Translations under genes and position numbers: made by a program
Shown: piece after piece, positions 52,646 through 61,318 of the stretch
How positions within the stretch are numbered: position 1 is the stretch's first letter
Layout: each line of letters starts with the position of its first letter
The notes under the pieces: generated by a model
Told to the model about the DNA's origin: nothing
Database searches by the model: none
The model's input: only the letters and a program-made list of their open reading frames with translations
DNA from: Flavitalea plasmicola
Lineage (GTDB): Bacteria > Bacteroidota > Bacteroidia > Chitinophagales > Chitinophagaceae
Direction: 5' to 3'
Length of the DNA stretch: 64,000 nt
Assembly (NCBI RefSeq): GCF_030546645.1
Contig: NZ_JAUOTO010000001.1
Coordinates: 248,001 to 312,000, forward strand

Positions 52646-53446
52646 CTATTGGCGCTGTCTGGCCTTTATCCCGTCCAGGATCTGCCGCTGCTTGTCGATC
52701 TCGGCCTGCTGCTGACGCTGATCTATCTTGTTTTGATCAAGGTCGCTTTTCGCTCTCCTCAGCTTCTTTTCCAGGTCGCCTTCATCGTCCAGTAGCCGCC
52801 TTATCCTCCGCTGATTTTTGTTCTTGGTATCATCGTCGGCATTGATATTTGCCTGGAGGTCCGCCGCTTGTTTGACCTGTTGCTTCTTGTTGTCATCGAG
52901 GTCTGCCTCCAGCTTGCGGATCTTCTTATCCAGATCTGCCTGATCATTTATCAACCCGTCCTGTTTCTTTTGCGCTTTTTTCAACACGCTTTCCTGGTCA
53001 TTGGCCTGCACATTTATGCTATATACATGAACAGCAGGGGCAAGACTATCCAAAAATGACCGGGCAGATGCAATCAGCGTGCTGTCACCCGACATACGGG
53101 TCAGGATATCCTGGTTCTTTTTGACAGGCAGTAAGGTAAGCACCGTAACGTCCCTTTCCTGGCGGCTTTTGGAGGCTGTCATAAAATACAGGTCCGACAA
53201 GGAACTGTCACGCTCATTCAACTGCACGGATCGAAATACCATGAACCCTTTCATACCTGAACTTCTGATACCTCTCTTTGCCATATGTTCCTTTAGCGCA
53301 TCTTCCACATGCTCTTTCGAATAAGGCAGCTGGACCATGGCGACAGCCTGCCGGGTTTTCTGGTAATCGATCGTGCCTTCATAAGACTGGGCCACTGCTA
53401 CCATGGCACTAAGAATACCCATGAAAAGTAAAATTATCTTGTTCAT
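52646..53446 (-). CDS. Secreted protein with long C-terminal coiled coil, unknown function
   Basis: A 266-residue protein. The signal peptide ends VAVAQ, then a globular region (about 20-145) contains YEGTIDYQKTRQAVAMVQLPY and repeated short beta strands. From about 150 to the end it is an uninterrupted, highly charged coiled coil rich in Lys, Asp, Gln and Arg (DKKIRKLEADLDDNKKQQ, LEKKLRRAKSDLDQNK). I recognise no named family. It ends 8 bases from the convergent XRE-S24 gene. Upstream are GGGTACGATCAAC-type motifs shared with the gene at 15036. An OmpA-like gene lies upstream on the same strand. Confidence 0.75.
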   Translation of the reverse strand: MNKIILLFMGILSAMVAVAQSYEGTIDYQKTRQAVAMVQLPYSKEHVEDALKEHMAKRGIRSSGMKGFMVFRSVQLNERDSSLSDLYFMTASKSRQERDVTVLTLLPVKKNQDILTRMSGDSTLIASARSFLDSLAPAVHVYSINVQANDQESVLKKAQKKQDGLINDQADLDKKIRKLEADLDDNKKQQVKQAADLQANINADDDTKNKNQRRIRRLLDDEGDLEKKLRRAKSDLDQNKIDQRQQQAEIDKQRQILDGIKARQRQ

Positions 53447-53492
53447 ACAATTATTTTTTTTGAAAAAGATCTATTGCGTTCGGTTTAAATGA

Positions 53493-53530
53493 GGGTACGA
53501 TCAACAGGGGAAAGAAATAGGGTACGGAAT
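53493..53530 (-). promoter_or_regulatory. GGGTACGATCAAC / GGGTACGGA motif pair upstream of the coiled-coil gene
   Basis: Plus strand GGGTACGATCAAC at 53493 and GGGTACGGAATGA at 53520, 27 bases apart, 47-85 bases before the start codon at 53446. The sequence GGTACGATCAAC recurs exactly at 15126. Candidate binding sites for one regulator; function inferred. Confidence 0.35.
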
Positions 53531-53579
53531 GAGGCACCGGGTAAGGATTTTTTTCATCTGTGGTCCTGATCAACAGCTG

Positions 53580-54842
53580 CTAATATCCCAGCTTGAGCTC
53601 CACCCGGCGGTTGCGTGCGCGGCCGGCAGCAGTCTTATTGTCTGCAACAGGATCCACCTGCCCATAGCCGGTGGCAACGATCCTGTCCGCTTCTATGCCC
53701 TTGGAAAGCAAATATTTTTTTACCGCGCCGGCCCGCTGTTCGCTAAGCAGCTGATTCTTTTCGGGCTTGCCGGTGTTGTCAGTATAGCCGTTGACAGAAA
53801 GCCGGAGGCTCCGGTCCGCCATCATCAGCTGCACCACGTCATCCAATCCTTTATTGGACTTCCTGAGCAGGACATGGCTGGCTGTTGCGAAATAGATATG
53901 ACTGGCGGCATATTCCGCCCGCTTTTTCACTTCTTCTTTCACAACGGGACAGCCGTTGTTCGCACGGTCACCTGCGAGATCCGGACATTTATCCTCCTCA
54001 TCATTGACACCGTCATTGTCTCTGTCAGGTATGGGGCAGCCCTGGTACTTCGCGACCCCGGCAACATCCGGACATTTATCGGCTTCGTCATTGATGCCAT
54101 CTCCATCTGTATCGGGTATGGGGCAACCCTGGTATTTTGCAGTGCCGGCAACGCCGGGGCATTTGTCATCCTTATCGGGTATGCCATCGCCATCTGTGTC
54201 CGGACACCCGTTGAACTGGGTAAGCCCCGCCAGATCCGGGCAGGCATCCAGGCTGTCCACGACGCCATCTTTATCCCGGTCTTTTATTTCCACCACCGGT
54301 GGCGGAGGCAATGCTTCCGGCTTTTTCACACGGGGGGCGCTGATGGTCTGGGTAAATCCCAGCGAATAGAACATATTGTTGTCGAGAAGGGAGGATTTCA
54401 AGGTGGCCCGGTAATTGGCCTGCAGGAAAATATATCCCTCACCCATCATATTGATCTGGAGGCCGCCGCCCAGCGGCGCATAGGTCGCCCAGCCGCCACT
54501 GTAATTCCCTACACCGATGCCGGCAGAAAGGAAAGGCGATAATACATGGTCATCGTTGATGGGACGGATATGTAAAGAACCTTCGAATTCATTGATGTAT
54601 TCGGAAGTTTTGTTTTCTTTTTTTGTATAGTCGGAAAATAATCCATTGTACCGGATGGAGAAGTCGAGCTTTTGGGTGATCCCTTTCCAATACATAACGG
54701 AGAAGCCTGGGTCTACTTTTGACGACCGCGGAACAGACGTAGAAAAATCGACGATATTGGCACTGAATCCTACGATCGAAGGCTTTTGGCCATAACAAAG
54801 TATGGACATGGATAACAAGAGGACAAAAAATATCCCTTTCAT
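53580..54842 (-). CDS. OmpA-family outer-membrane protein with thrombospondin type 3 repeats
   Basis: A 420-residue protein. The signal peptide (FVLLLSMSILCYGQ) is followed by an N-terminal beta-barrel-like region (about 20-170). Calcium-binding thrombospondin type 3 repeats cover about 185-300, with recurring DKDGVVDSLDACPD, DTDGDGIPDKDDKCPG, DTDGDGINDEADKCPD and DRDNDGVNDEEDKCPD. A C-terminal OmpA peptidoglycan-binding domain (IYFATASHVLL ... VNGYTDNTGKPEKNQLLSEQRAGAVKKYL ... GRARNRRVELKL) ends the protein. This architecture is common in Bacteroidota and anchors the outer membrane to the cell wall. Confidence 0.95.
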   Translation of the reverse strand: MKGIFFVLLLSMSILCYGQKPSIVGFSANIVDFSTSVPRSSKVDPGFSVMYWKGITQKLDFSIRYNGLFSDYTKKENKTSEYINEFEGSLHIRPINDDHVLSPFLSAGIGVGNYSGGWATYAPLGGGLQINMMGEGYIFLQANYRATLKSSLLDNNMFYSLGFTQTISAPRVKKPEALPPPPVVEIKDRDKDGVVDSLDACPDLAGLTQFNGCPDTDGDGIPDKDDKCPGVAGTAKYQGCPIPDTDGDGINDEADKCPDVAGVAKYQGCPIPDRDNDGVNDEEDKCPDLAGDRANNGCPVVKEEVKKRAEYAASHIYFATASHVLLRKSNKGLDDVVQLMMADRSLRLSVNGYTDNTGKPEKNQLLSEQRAGAVKKYLLSKGIEADRIVATGYGQVDPVADNKTAAGRARNRRVELKLGY

Positions 54843-55149
54843 AAGCTGAGCTTATTTTTAATATGTTTGAAAAAATAAATGGTGCAGGCAGCGACAGTAT
54901 AGTGCAGCTACAAAGTGTTCACGGGGTGGGTGGGAGAAATAACATGCATTCCTTACGTACACAAAGACTGGAAAAAAGCATCGAACGTTTCGCGGAAGCA
55001 GAAATTTTTTTGCCTTTTTGTCGTGCCTGGTTTTAAGGGCCTGATGTTCACATATTTGCAGGCTAAAAAAATGAGAGGATCCCCCAGCGTATGCTGCCCG
55101 CTCATCCTTCTAAGAGAAAATATCTATTAAAAATGTAGATATTTGCGAA
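54843..55149. other. Divergent intergenic region, no gene seen
   Basis: About 307 bases between the OmpA-like gene and the ECF sigma gene. It is AT-rich near both ends, with a GATATTTG element only a few bases before 55150 that is too close to the start for a usual promoter. A 71-codon frame at 54915-55130 shows no signal or family resemblance. Confidence 0.5.
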
Positions 55150-55695
55150 ATGGACCCCAAACGCAACGCTTCCCCTTTTTTTCAAGTCTTAGCAGAGAAG
55201 GCCGCGAAAGGTGACAGTCCTTCTTTCCGGGAGATCTACGATGCCATCGCCGGTAAAATGTATAGCTTGTGTTTGCGTTATGCGGGAAATGCAGAAGATG
55301 CCAATGATTGGTTCCAGGAAGGATTTGTAAAGCTCTATAGAAACCTTGCCGTTTTTCGAGGGGATGGATCATTTGAAGGATGGGCCAGAAAGATATTCGT
55401 AAGCATTTGTATCGATGGGATCAAGAGCCGGAATCTCCTGTTTCCGGTGCTTCGGGAAGGAGCCGACGCTGCTTCATCCGATCTGACTGGCTATGACCAT
55501 CTCACCAACGAAGACCTGATGAGACTGATCCGCCGGCTTCCGGACGGCTACCGTACGGTGGTGAACCTCTATCTGGTGGAAGGGTACAGCCATAAGGAGA
55601 TAGGCAGCATGCTGAATATTTCGGAAGAAGGCAGCAGATCGCAATTGTATAGGGCACGTGTTTTGTTACAAAAAATGCTCACAGAGAATCAATGA
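55150..55695 (+). CDS. ECF-type RNA polymerase sigma factor
   Basis: A 181-residue sigma-70 family factor with only regions 2 and 4. Region 2 is at about 25-95 (FREIYDAIAGKMYSLCLRY, AEDANDWFQEGFVKLYRNL, FEGWARKIFVSICID). Region 4 is at about 125-175 (RLPDGYRTVVNLYLVEGYSHKEIGSMLNISEEGSRSQLYRAR). It resembles the Bacteroidota ECF group found with membrane-bound putative anti-sigma proteins. Its stop overlaps the start of the next gene (ATGA, 55692-55695), so the pair is coupled. Confidence 0.94.
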   Translation: MDPKRNASPFFQVLAEKAAKGDSPSFREIYDAIAGKMYSLCLRYAGNAEDANDWFQEGFVKLYRNLAVFRGDGSFEGWARKIFVSICIDGIKSRNLLFPVLREGADAASSDLTGYDHLTNEDLMRLIRRLPDGYRTVVNLYLVEGYSHKEIGSMLNISEEGSRSQLYRARVLLQKMLTENQ

Positions 55696-56522
55696 CCGAC
55701 CGTCCCGACATATGGAACCATTTAAAAGATCATGAAGTGCTTCCCCCGCAGGAAGTGTTCGATCGTTTGCAGGATGCACTGGAGAATGAAGAGGGGCATC
55801 CCTTGTCCGCACCTGGTCCGGAGGTAAGCCCGCTGATGGAAAGATTGCAGCAGCATGAGGTCCCGCCGCCGCCCTTTTTACGCCAGCATATTGAAGAAGG
55901 CTCAGGGATAAGACCTTCACGCTCCGGTGCGATACGATGGTATCTGTCCGCTGCCGCCTGCCTGCTGCTGATCGTTTCCGGATGGATCATTTATAGGAGT
56001 AACAGGGGCCCGTTGCGCACAGCGGCCAGGGAAAAAACACTGCCGCCGCCTGCTTCCTCCGCAGTTGCTCCTTTGCACACGGATACGCTCTCCGGAAAAA
56101 CGGATACTTCCACCGGGACCGCCGCTATGACGGCCAACGTAGTGACGCCTGCCGGATCAGGAAAGAATGGACGCCTTACTTATAGCATCGGGGGGAGATC
56201 CGTTGCCGTGACTGACAATGATCTCTTTGCTACTTTTATCAGCTACACCTATCCGGACATCCCGGGTTATCTCACCCGTGATGCGGATAAACCTTTATCC
56301 ATCTATGTCGACCAGTATACAAGTATCACCGTGTCGAAGAATATGCTGGAGATGATGAAGCAAACGTACCAGGTACTGCCTGATGGCCGGCCGGCCAGGA
56401 AGGCAAGGAAGGCGAAACGCAGGTTGGAGAGTTGGAAGGAGAAGGATCAGAAACGATTTGATAAAGGCGCAGGCGTCAATCCACTGGACCCGGTGGATCT
56501 GGGGGACTTTATTTTCAAATAA
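55692..56522 (+). CDS. Membrane protein, putative anti-sigma factor partner of the ECF sigma gene
   Basis: A 276-residue protein with one membrane helix at about 82-101 (WYLSAAACLLLIVSGWIIY). The cytoplasmic N-terminus contains a duplicated short motif: IWNHLKDHEVLPPQEVFDRLQ and LMERLQQHEVPPPPFLRQHI. These may be two copies of a sigma-binding helix. The periplasmic part has a Ser/Thr/Pro/Ala-rich linker and a small globular region with LTYSIGGRSVAVTDND. The end is strongly basic (RPARKARKAKRRLESWKEKDQKR). Its role is inferred from coupling to the sigma gene; it lacks a classical zinc-binding anti-sigma motif. Confidence 0.78.
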   Translation: MTDRPDIWNHLKDHEVLPPQEVFDRLQDALENEEGHPLSAPGPEVSPLMERLQQHEVPPPPFLRQHIEEGSGIRPSRSGAIRWYLSAAACLLLIVSGWIIYRSNRGPLRTAAREKTLPPPASSAVAPLHTDTLSGKTDTSTGTAAMTANVVTPAGSGKNGRLTYSIGGRSVAVTDNDLFATFISYTYPDIPGYLTRDADKPLSIYVDQYTSITVSKNMLEMMKQTYQVLPDGRPARKARKAKRRLESWKEKDQKRFDKGAGVNPLDPVDLGDFIFK

Positions 56523-56535
56523 CAGTGGACCTGAA

Positions 56536-57222
56536 ATGAATAGCATGCACAGCATCTTTTTATTAGTAACCCTATTTGTTTTACCTGGTTTTCCCCGGGA
56601 TCTGATCCAGGCCGGCGCGGCTGTCCCGGACCTGACGGTCTCCTATTCCATCGGGGTCACATCGAAGAAAGGCGGCGATATGGGCCTGGCCGAAACCTAT
56701 AATGGAGGCGTCGAGACCCTATTTGCAGGGAACAAGGACGCGAGATTAAGGCTTGTCTCTCTGATGCGGGTGCAAAGTATATTTTTATCCACGGGCGATG
56801 ATCAGGTAAGGAAATTTACCATTGTAAAAGAATCCGGTAAGGACAAATATGTAACGCACCTTACAGAGAAAGAATGGAAGCAATACAATAAGAAATACGA
56901 TGGGGTCGCCTGTAAGCTCACTGAAGATACGGCGCATATCCTGCGTCACTTGTGCAAAAAGGCAATTATTACCCTGAAGGATGGGAAAGTAATAACGGCG
57001 TGGTATACGGAAGCCATCCAGTCGCCGGTGTTCTCCAGCCTGGAGCCGGCTTTTTCCGGGGTCCCGGGGCTGGTGCTGAAATATGAATACACTTCCAGGA
57101 AGAAGACGATCAGCTATACTGCCACCGCTATCAGCCGCAACCCCATTGCCCCGGACGTATTCACCATCCCGGCAGCCGGCGCTGCTACTCGCTCCGCAGA
57201 CCCTTTAAAGGATTCGCAATAG
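56536..57222 (+). CDS. GLPGLI-family-like secreted protein
   Basis: A 228-residue protein. The ATG at 56536 gives a signal peptide (MHSIFLLVTLFVLPGF). An upstream in-frame extension to 56383 would overlap the anti-sigma gene in another frame and is rejected. It has the features of the GLPGLI group: an early YSIGV strand, LRLVSLMRVQSIF, a central charged region and the signature PAFSGVPGLVLKYEYTS. The function of GLPGLI proteins is unknown. It begins 13 bases after the anti-sigma gene, so it may be part of the sigma operon. Its last 38 bases overlap the end of the convergent permease gene. Confidence 0.75.
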   Translation: MNSMHSIFLLVTLFVLPGFPRDLIQAGAAVPDLTVSYSIGVTSKKGGDMGLAETYNGGVETLFAGNKDARLRLVSLMRVQSIFLSTGDDQVRKFTIVKESGKDKYVTHLTEKEWKQYNKKYDGVACKLTEDTAHILRHLCKKAIITLKDGKVITAWYTEAIQSPVFSSLEPAFSGVPGLVLKYEYTSRKKTISYTATAISRNPIAPDVFTIPAAGAATRSADPLKDSQ

Positions 57223-59593
57223 CCGTACGGATAGCCTGGTAACTAATAGTGCTTAATGTGATCACGATCGCCACCAGACCTGCTGTGCCGAACATCCACC
57301 AGCTAAGCTTTATCTGGTAGGCGAAATTCTGCAGCCATTTGTGCAGGATCCACCAGGCGATGGGCGTGGCAAGGAGAAAGGAGATGATCACCAGCCGGAA
57401 GAATTCCTTCGATTGCAACTGAACGATGTTGGGTATGCCCGCTCCCAGCACTTTGCGGATGCTGATCTCTTTCCGCCTTTGCTCGGCATTGAAGGCCGCC
57501 AGACCGAACAGGCCCAGGCAGGAAATGAAAATAGCTACCAGTGTAAAGGAGTTAATGATGCGGGACAGGTTGAGCTCTGTCTCGTATTGTTTTTGCACCA
57601 TATCATCATAGAATTCATAGTCGAAGGGATAGCCGGGGACCTCCTTATGCCATATGGCTTCCAGTTGGCCTAGCAACACCTTATAATTCCTGCTGTCCGT
57701 GCCTGCAATGACATGCGTAAGATCTTCCGCATGGGGCCGGTACATTAACATAAAAGGTCTAATTTCATCGTGCAGGGATTGAAAATTGAAATCCTTCACC
57801 ACACCGGCGACTTTCAGCACCTGGCTGGAATCACTCGTAAACAGGCGGACCCCCACGGCGTTTTCCGGTGTCATGCCCAGCCGGCGGGCCAGTGTTTCGT
57901 TGATGATGACCTTGTCGGAATCGTGTAAATGGAAATTCCTCCCGCTGACCAGCGAGATCTGCATCGCGTCGATAAAATGTTCGTCTGTATTGATATTACT
58001 TTGATTGACGGAAGTAGACAGATCCCCGCCTGCCAGCCAAACGCCCCAATTGTGATAGGTGGGCTGCCCGGGATAGTTATCCGTTTTGCTGACGGCATGC
58101 ACTTCCGGCAAGCTTCTTATATCATTCATAAAAGCGTCGATCCTGCGTTGGGCTTCCTGTGTGGGGAAATGGAATATCAGCTGCTGGTCCTTTCCAAAAC
58201 CCAGATCCTTTCCCTTGATATAATTCAGCTGGCTATAAATAACAATGATCCCCGTGATCAGGGTAATGGATATGACGAACTGGAACACTACCAGTCCCCG
58301 CCGGATGGCCGCCGCAGAAATATGATTCGTGAAATTGCCTTTGATCACTTTCACGGCATTGAAGGCGGACAGGTAAAAAGCCGGATAGCTGCCTGCTACG
58401 ACGCCGGTGACTAACACGATGCCGGCCAGTGTAAGCCATATCCGGATATCCTTTAGAAAAGCCAGGGAAATGTCTGTCCGGGTGATCTGGTTCAGGTACG
58501 GCAGGAACAGCGAAAGCAAAGGAAGGGCGATTAATACGCCTGCCAGCGACAAGGTAAAGGATTCGCTTAAAAATTGAAGTACCAGGCTCCCTCTTCCGGC
58601 GCCGATGACCTTTCTTACTCCCACTTCTTTAGCCCTTCGGGATGCGCGGGCCGTGGAAAGATTCATGAAATTGATACAGGCGATGAGCTGGATCAGCCCT
58701 GCTATCAGCAATAAGAGATGCAGAAAAGCGCTGTTCACTGTCTTACTGGCGTCCACCTGGTAGCCCGATTCGGTGTGAATGTCCCCGATGGGCTGCAGAT
58801 GTATCTGCTTTTGCATACCTCTTCTTTTCAGATCGTCCGCGGCATAGTGGAGTAAAAAAGCGGGTAATTTTTTTTCCAGGACTCCGGCACTGGCGCCGGG
58901 TTGGAGCTTGACATAGGAATAGGTAAAGTTATTGCCTGTCCAGGTATTGTTCTCGCGGAATTCCTCATAGGCGCCATTTAAACACATGAATATTCCCGCG
59001 TTGATATGGGATTTGCCCAGGCTTTCGTCCACTACGGCTGTCACCGTAAAGGTCTTCTTTCCCCAATCGTCATTCATCTCCAGGGTCTTGCCCACCGGGT
59101 TTTCTTTGCCGAATAATTTTTCGGCCACGGGCTGTAGCAGGACGATGGAATAGGGATGGGTGAATGCCGCGGCCGGATTGCCGTTGACGAAATGATAGGT
59201 GAACACATCGAAAAAAGTGGAATCCACCATGTACGCGTCTTTTTCGTAGAAGGTCTTATCCTTATACGTCAGCAAATGCGTCTTTACCCCCATGGTAGGG
59301 ATCACCCGGGTGAACTGCCGGACTTCCGCAAAGTCCCGTTTCATGGCGGGGGCGACGGGAGGGGAACAGGTGGCCATATGGTGCCTGTCGCCGGTCAGCA
59401 GGAGATCGGAGACAACCCGGTAAATATCTTTTGCATCTTTATGGTGTTTGTCATAACTGTACTGGTCCATGACGTACAGTACGATATACAGACAGCATAG
59501 GATCCCGATGGCCAGACCGAGGATATTGACCAGGCCAAAAGTTTTATTCTTCAATAAGTGACGGAGGGAGGTCCTGATGAAATTTTTGAACAT
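57185..59593 (-). CDS. FtsX/MacB-type ABC transporter permease
   Basis: An 802-residue permease with two FtsX-like blocks and two MacB periplasmic core domains. The N-terminal helix (VNILGLAIGILCCLYIVLYVMDQYSYD) is followed by periplasmic MacB_PCD sequence. A helix block comes near 290-430 (SRRAKEVGVRKVIGAGRGSLVLQFLSES), then a second periplasmic part, and a final block with RRKEISIRKVLGAGIPNIVQL and the ending ANPLKGLRSE. Such proteins in Bacteroidota act with a separate ATPase, absent here, in peptide or signal-related export. The first and second halves repeat the RK[VI]xGAG motif, as usual. Its end overlaps the GLPGLI-like gene. Confidence 0.93.
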   Translation of the reverse strand: MFKNFIRTSLRHLLKNKTFGLVNILGLAIGILCCLYIVLYVMDQYSYDKHHKDAKDIYRVVSDLLLTGDRHHMATCSPPVAPAMKRDFAEVRQFTRVIPTMGVKTHLLTYKDKTFYEKDAYMVDSTFFDVFTYHFVNGNPAAAFTHPYSIVLLQPVAEKLFGKENPVGKTLEMNDDWGKKTFTVTAVVDESLGKSHINAGIFMCLNGAYEEFRENNTWTGNNFTYSYVKLQPGASAGVLEKKLPAFLLHYAADDLKRRGMQKQIHLQPIGDIHTESGYQVDASKTVNSAFLHLLLLIAGLIQLIACINFMNLSTARASRRAKEVGVRKVIGAGRGSLVLQFLSESFTLSLAGVLIALPLLSLFLPYLNQITRTDISLAFLKDIRIWLTLAGIVLVTGVVAGSYPAFYLSAFNAVKVIKGNFTNHISAAAIRRGLVVFQFVISITLITGIIVIYSQLNYIKGKDLGFGKDQQLIFHFPTQEAQRRIDAFMNDIRSLPEVHAVSKTDNYPGQPTYHNWGVWLAGGDLSTSVNQSNINTDEHFIDAMQISLVSGRNFHLHDSDKVIINETLARRLGMTPENAVGVRLFTSDSSQVLKVAGVVKDFNFQSLHDEIRPFMLMYRPHAEDLTHVIAGTDSRNYKVLLGQLEAIWHKEVPGYPFDYEFYDDMVQKQYETELNLSRIINSFTLVAIFISCLGLFGLAAFNAEQRRKEISIRKVLGAGIPNIVQLQSKEFFRLVIISFLLATPIAWWILHKWLQNFAYQIKLSWWMFGTAGLVAIVITLSTISYQAIRTAIANPLKGLRSE

Positions 59594-59727
59594 GGCAGAG
59601 AGGATGGTTTACCGGATGTCCACCAGAAAAATGCCATAAATGCAAGTGGTTGATAATCATTTAAGATAAGCACGCCTGGCGTGTGGGTGTGGCCGTTTTT
59701 GATACACGCCGGTGTCCGTTTTGCAGA

Positions 59728-60372
59728 TCAGTGCATCCAGTAGCCAGCGCGCTTTAACGAGCGGGCGATATCCCTGGTCACCTTGCCATTGATGATGGAC
59801 TTACTGTCAGCATTGGCTTTTATCTCTATTGCGGCGTGCCAGACTGGAATATAGATGCTGCTGGTGCTCATGAGAAAACAGTCATAGGTGCTGTTGAATG
59901 TCCTGCCTTTGTAGTTTCCGCCGGGAGATACCACCCGGCTACCGATAACGCCCGGTGCAGCGTACCTGAGCACATCAACGCCCGAATGCCTGCCAAGGCC
60001 TACCATCAACAGGGCATCGACGTGCAGGCTGTCAATCATTCTTCTAAAATAATCGTAGTCGTTGTTGGCGATGTCCAGTACATCGGTGGCTTTTACGATC
60101 TCTGTCGCCGTCGTGAGCTGGCCGGCCAGCAGGTCCTCCGCCTGTACCCGCGTCTCGTAGCTGTCCGTATTCAGAAAGCAGCTTTTCAAACAGATGTTAT
60201 ACGTTAGGGAATCAAACAAGGTGAAATCACAGCCTTCATTCACATACACGACGAGCACTTTGGAATAGGGTTTCGTCGGCGTCTTCTTTTCGATGACGTT
60301 GATGGAAGAAGTGACGCAGCCGGCAAATAAGAACAGTAGGGCTCCAACAGACAGGGGTAGCGTTTTTTTCAT
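59728..60372 (-). CDS. Lipoprotein of unknown function
   Basis: A 214-residue predicted lipoprotein. The signal ends LFAGC with Cys19. The mature part begins with charged residues and strands (PYSKVLVVYVNEGC). A Tyr/Cys-rich segment (YNICLKSCFLNTDSYETRVQ) and a central helix-strand block (IANNDYDYFRRMIDSLHVDALLMVGLGRHSGVDVLRY) follow, and the C-terminus includes ITRD-like INGKVTRDIARSLKRAGYW. The pattern resembles periplasmic lipoproteins that detect or scaffold other proteins, but I recognise no family. It lies 31 bases after the deacetylase gene, at the end of the same-strand cluster. Confidence 0.7.
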   Translation of the reverse strand: MKKTLPLSVGALLFLFAGCVTSSINVIEKKTPTKPYSKVLVVYVNEGCDFTLFDSLTYNICLKSCFLNTDSYETRVQAEDLLAGQLTTATEIVKATDVLDIANNDYDYFRRMIDSLHVDALLMVGLGRHSGVDVLRYAAPGVIGSRVVSPGGNYKGRTFNSTYDCFLMSTSSIYIPVWHAAIEIKANADSKSIINGKVTRDIARSLKRAGYWMH

Positions 60373-60403
60373 GTATATTAAACAAAATACACTTTTTATT
60401 TAA

Positions 60404-61318
60404 TTACAGTCCATACAACTCTTTCGCCATCCGGAAAGTGTTGCAGTGTGCCTGCACGATCACTTTTATATCCGCCGAATATCCGCCGCCCATGGCCACC
60501 ACGCAGGGGATGTTTTTTTCCAGGAGGGCGGTGAACACGATCCTGTCCCTTTCCCGGCAACCGGCAGGCGAGACCTTTAGCTTTCCGAACTGGTCGGAAT
60601 CCAGAATATCCACTCCCGACAGGAAGAACACCAGTTGGGGGCGGGCGCGTTCCAGCAGGACAGGCAGGCTGGTTTTTAGCAGCCCCAGGTAGGTGTCGTC
60701 GTCTGTGCCGTCTTCCAAGGGTATATCCCAATTGGAGATCTCTTTATGAAATGGATAGTTATGCCGGCCGTGCATGCTGAAGGTGAAGACACGGGGTTCG
60801 TTGGCAAAGAGGCTTGCCGTCCCATTCCCCTGGTGTACGTCCAGGTCGATGATGAGGATGCGTTCCACTATTTTCTGATGCAGGACGTAATTGGCCGCCA
60901 CGGCAAAATCATTCAACAGGCAGAAACCTTCGCCTCTGTCCGCAAAAGCATGGTGGGTGCCCCCCGCTACGTTGAGGGAAACACCATTGTCTATGGCAAA
61001 TTGACAGCAGTCAATGGTGCCTTGTGTGATCACGAGCTCCCTTAGCGTCAGGGCCTGGGATTGAGGAAAGCCGATATGCCTTTGTTCTTTCGCCGACAGG
61101 GTTTGATGCAGCAGCTTATCGAGATATGCTTTCGAATGGGTGAGCAAAACGATGTCTTCCCGACAGGGGACGGGTGCAAATACGTTGTCGGCGGTGATGA
61201 CCCCTTCATAGAGCAGCTGCCCGGGGATCAATTCATATTTCAGCATGGGAAACCGATGACCTTCCGGGAGAGGATGGGCATAGATGGGGTCGTAAGCTAT
61301 ATGTAATTTCTTAGACAT
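60404..61318 (-). CDS. Histone deacetylase-family (HDAC-like) protein deacetylase
   Basis: A 304-residue zinc enzyme of the HDAC/acetylpolyamine deacetylase superfamily. The ATG at 61318 (MSKKLHIAYDPIYAHPLPEGHRF) is used; the frame extends further upstream only through PdeM coding sequence. Active-site segments are GGTHHAFADRGEGFCLLND with the catalytic His pair, DLDVHQGNGTA with metal ligands Asp and His, and SGVDILDSDQFGKLKVS with the third ligand. These match class IV-like bacterial enzymes. Its start overlaps the PdeM stop (TAATG), so the two are translationally coupled. Substrate unknown. Confidence 0.93.
   Translation of the reverse strand: MSKKLHIAYDPIYAHPLPEGHRFPMLKYELIPGQLLYEGVITADNVFAPVPCREDIVLLTHSKAYLDKLLHQTLSAKEQRHIGFPQSQALTLRELVITQGTIDCCQFAIDNGVSLNVAGGTHHAFADRGEGFCLLNDFAVAANYVLHQKIVERILIIDLDVHQGNGTASLFANEPRVFTFSMHGRHNYPFHKEISNWDIPLEDGTDDDTYLGLLKTSLPVLLERARPQLVFFLSGVDILDSDQFGKLKVSPAGCRERDRIVFTALLEKNIPCVVAMGGGYSADIKVIVQAHCNTFRMAKELYGL

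Noticed and set aside
54915-55130. 71-codon frame in front of the ECF sigma gene
   Set aside because: No family, no signal peptide and unusual composition. Treated as intergenic.
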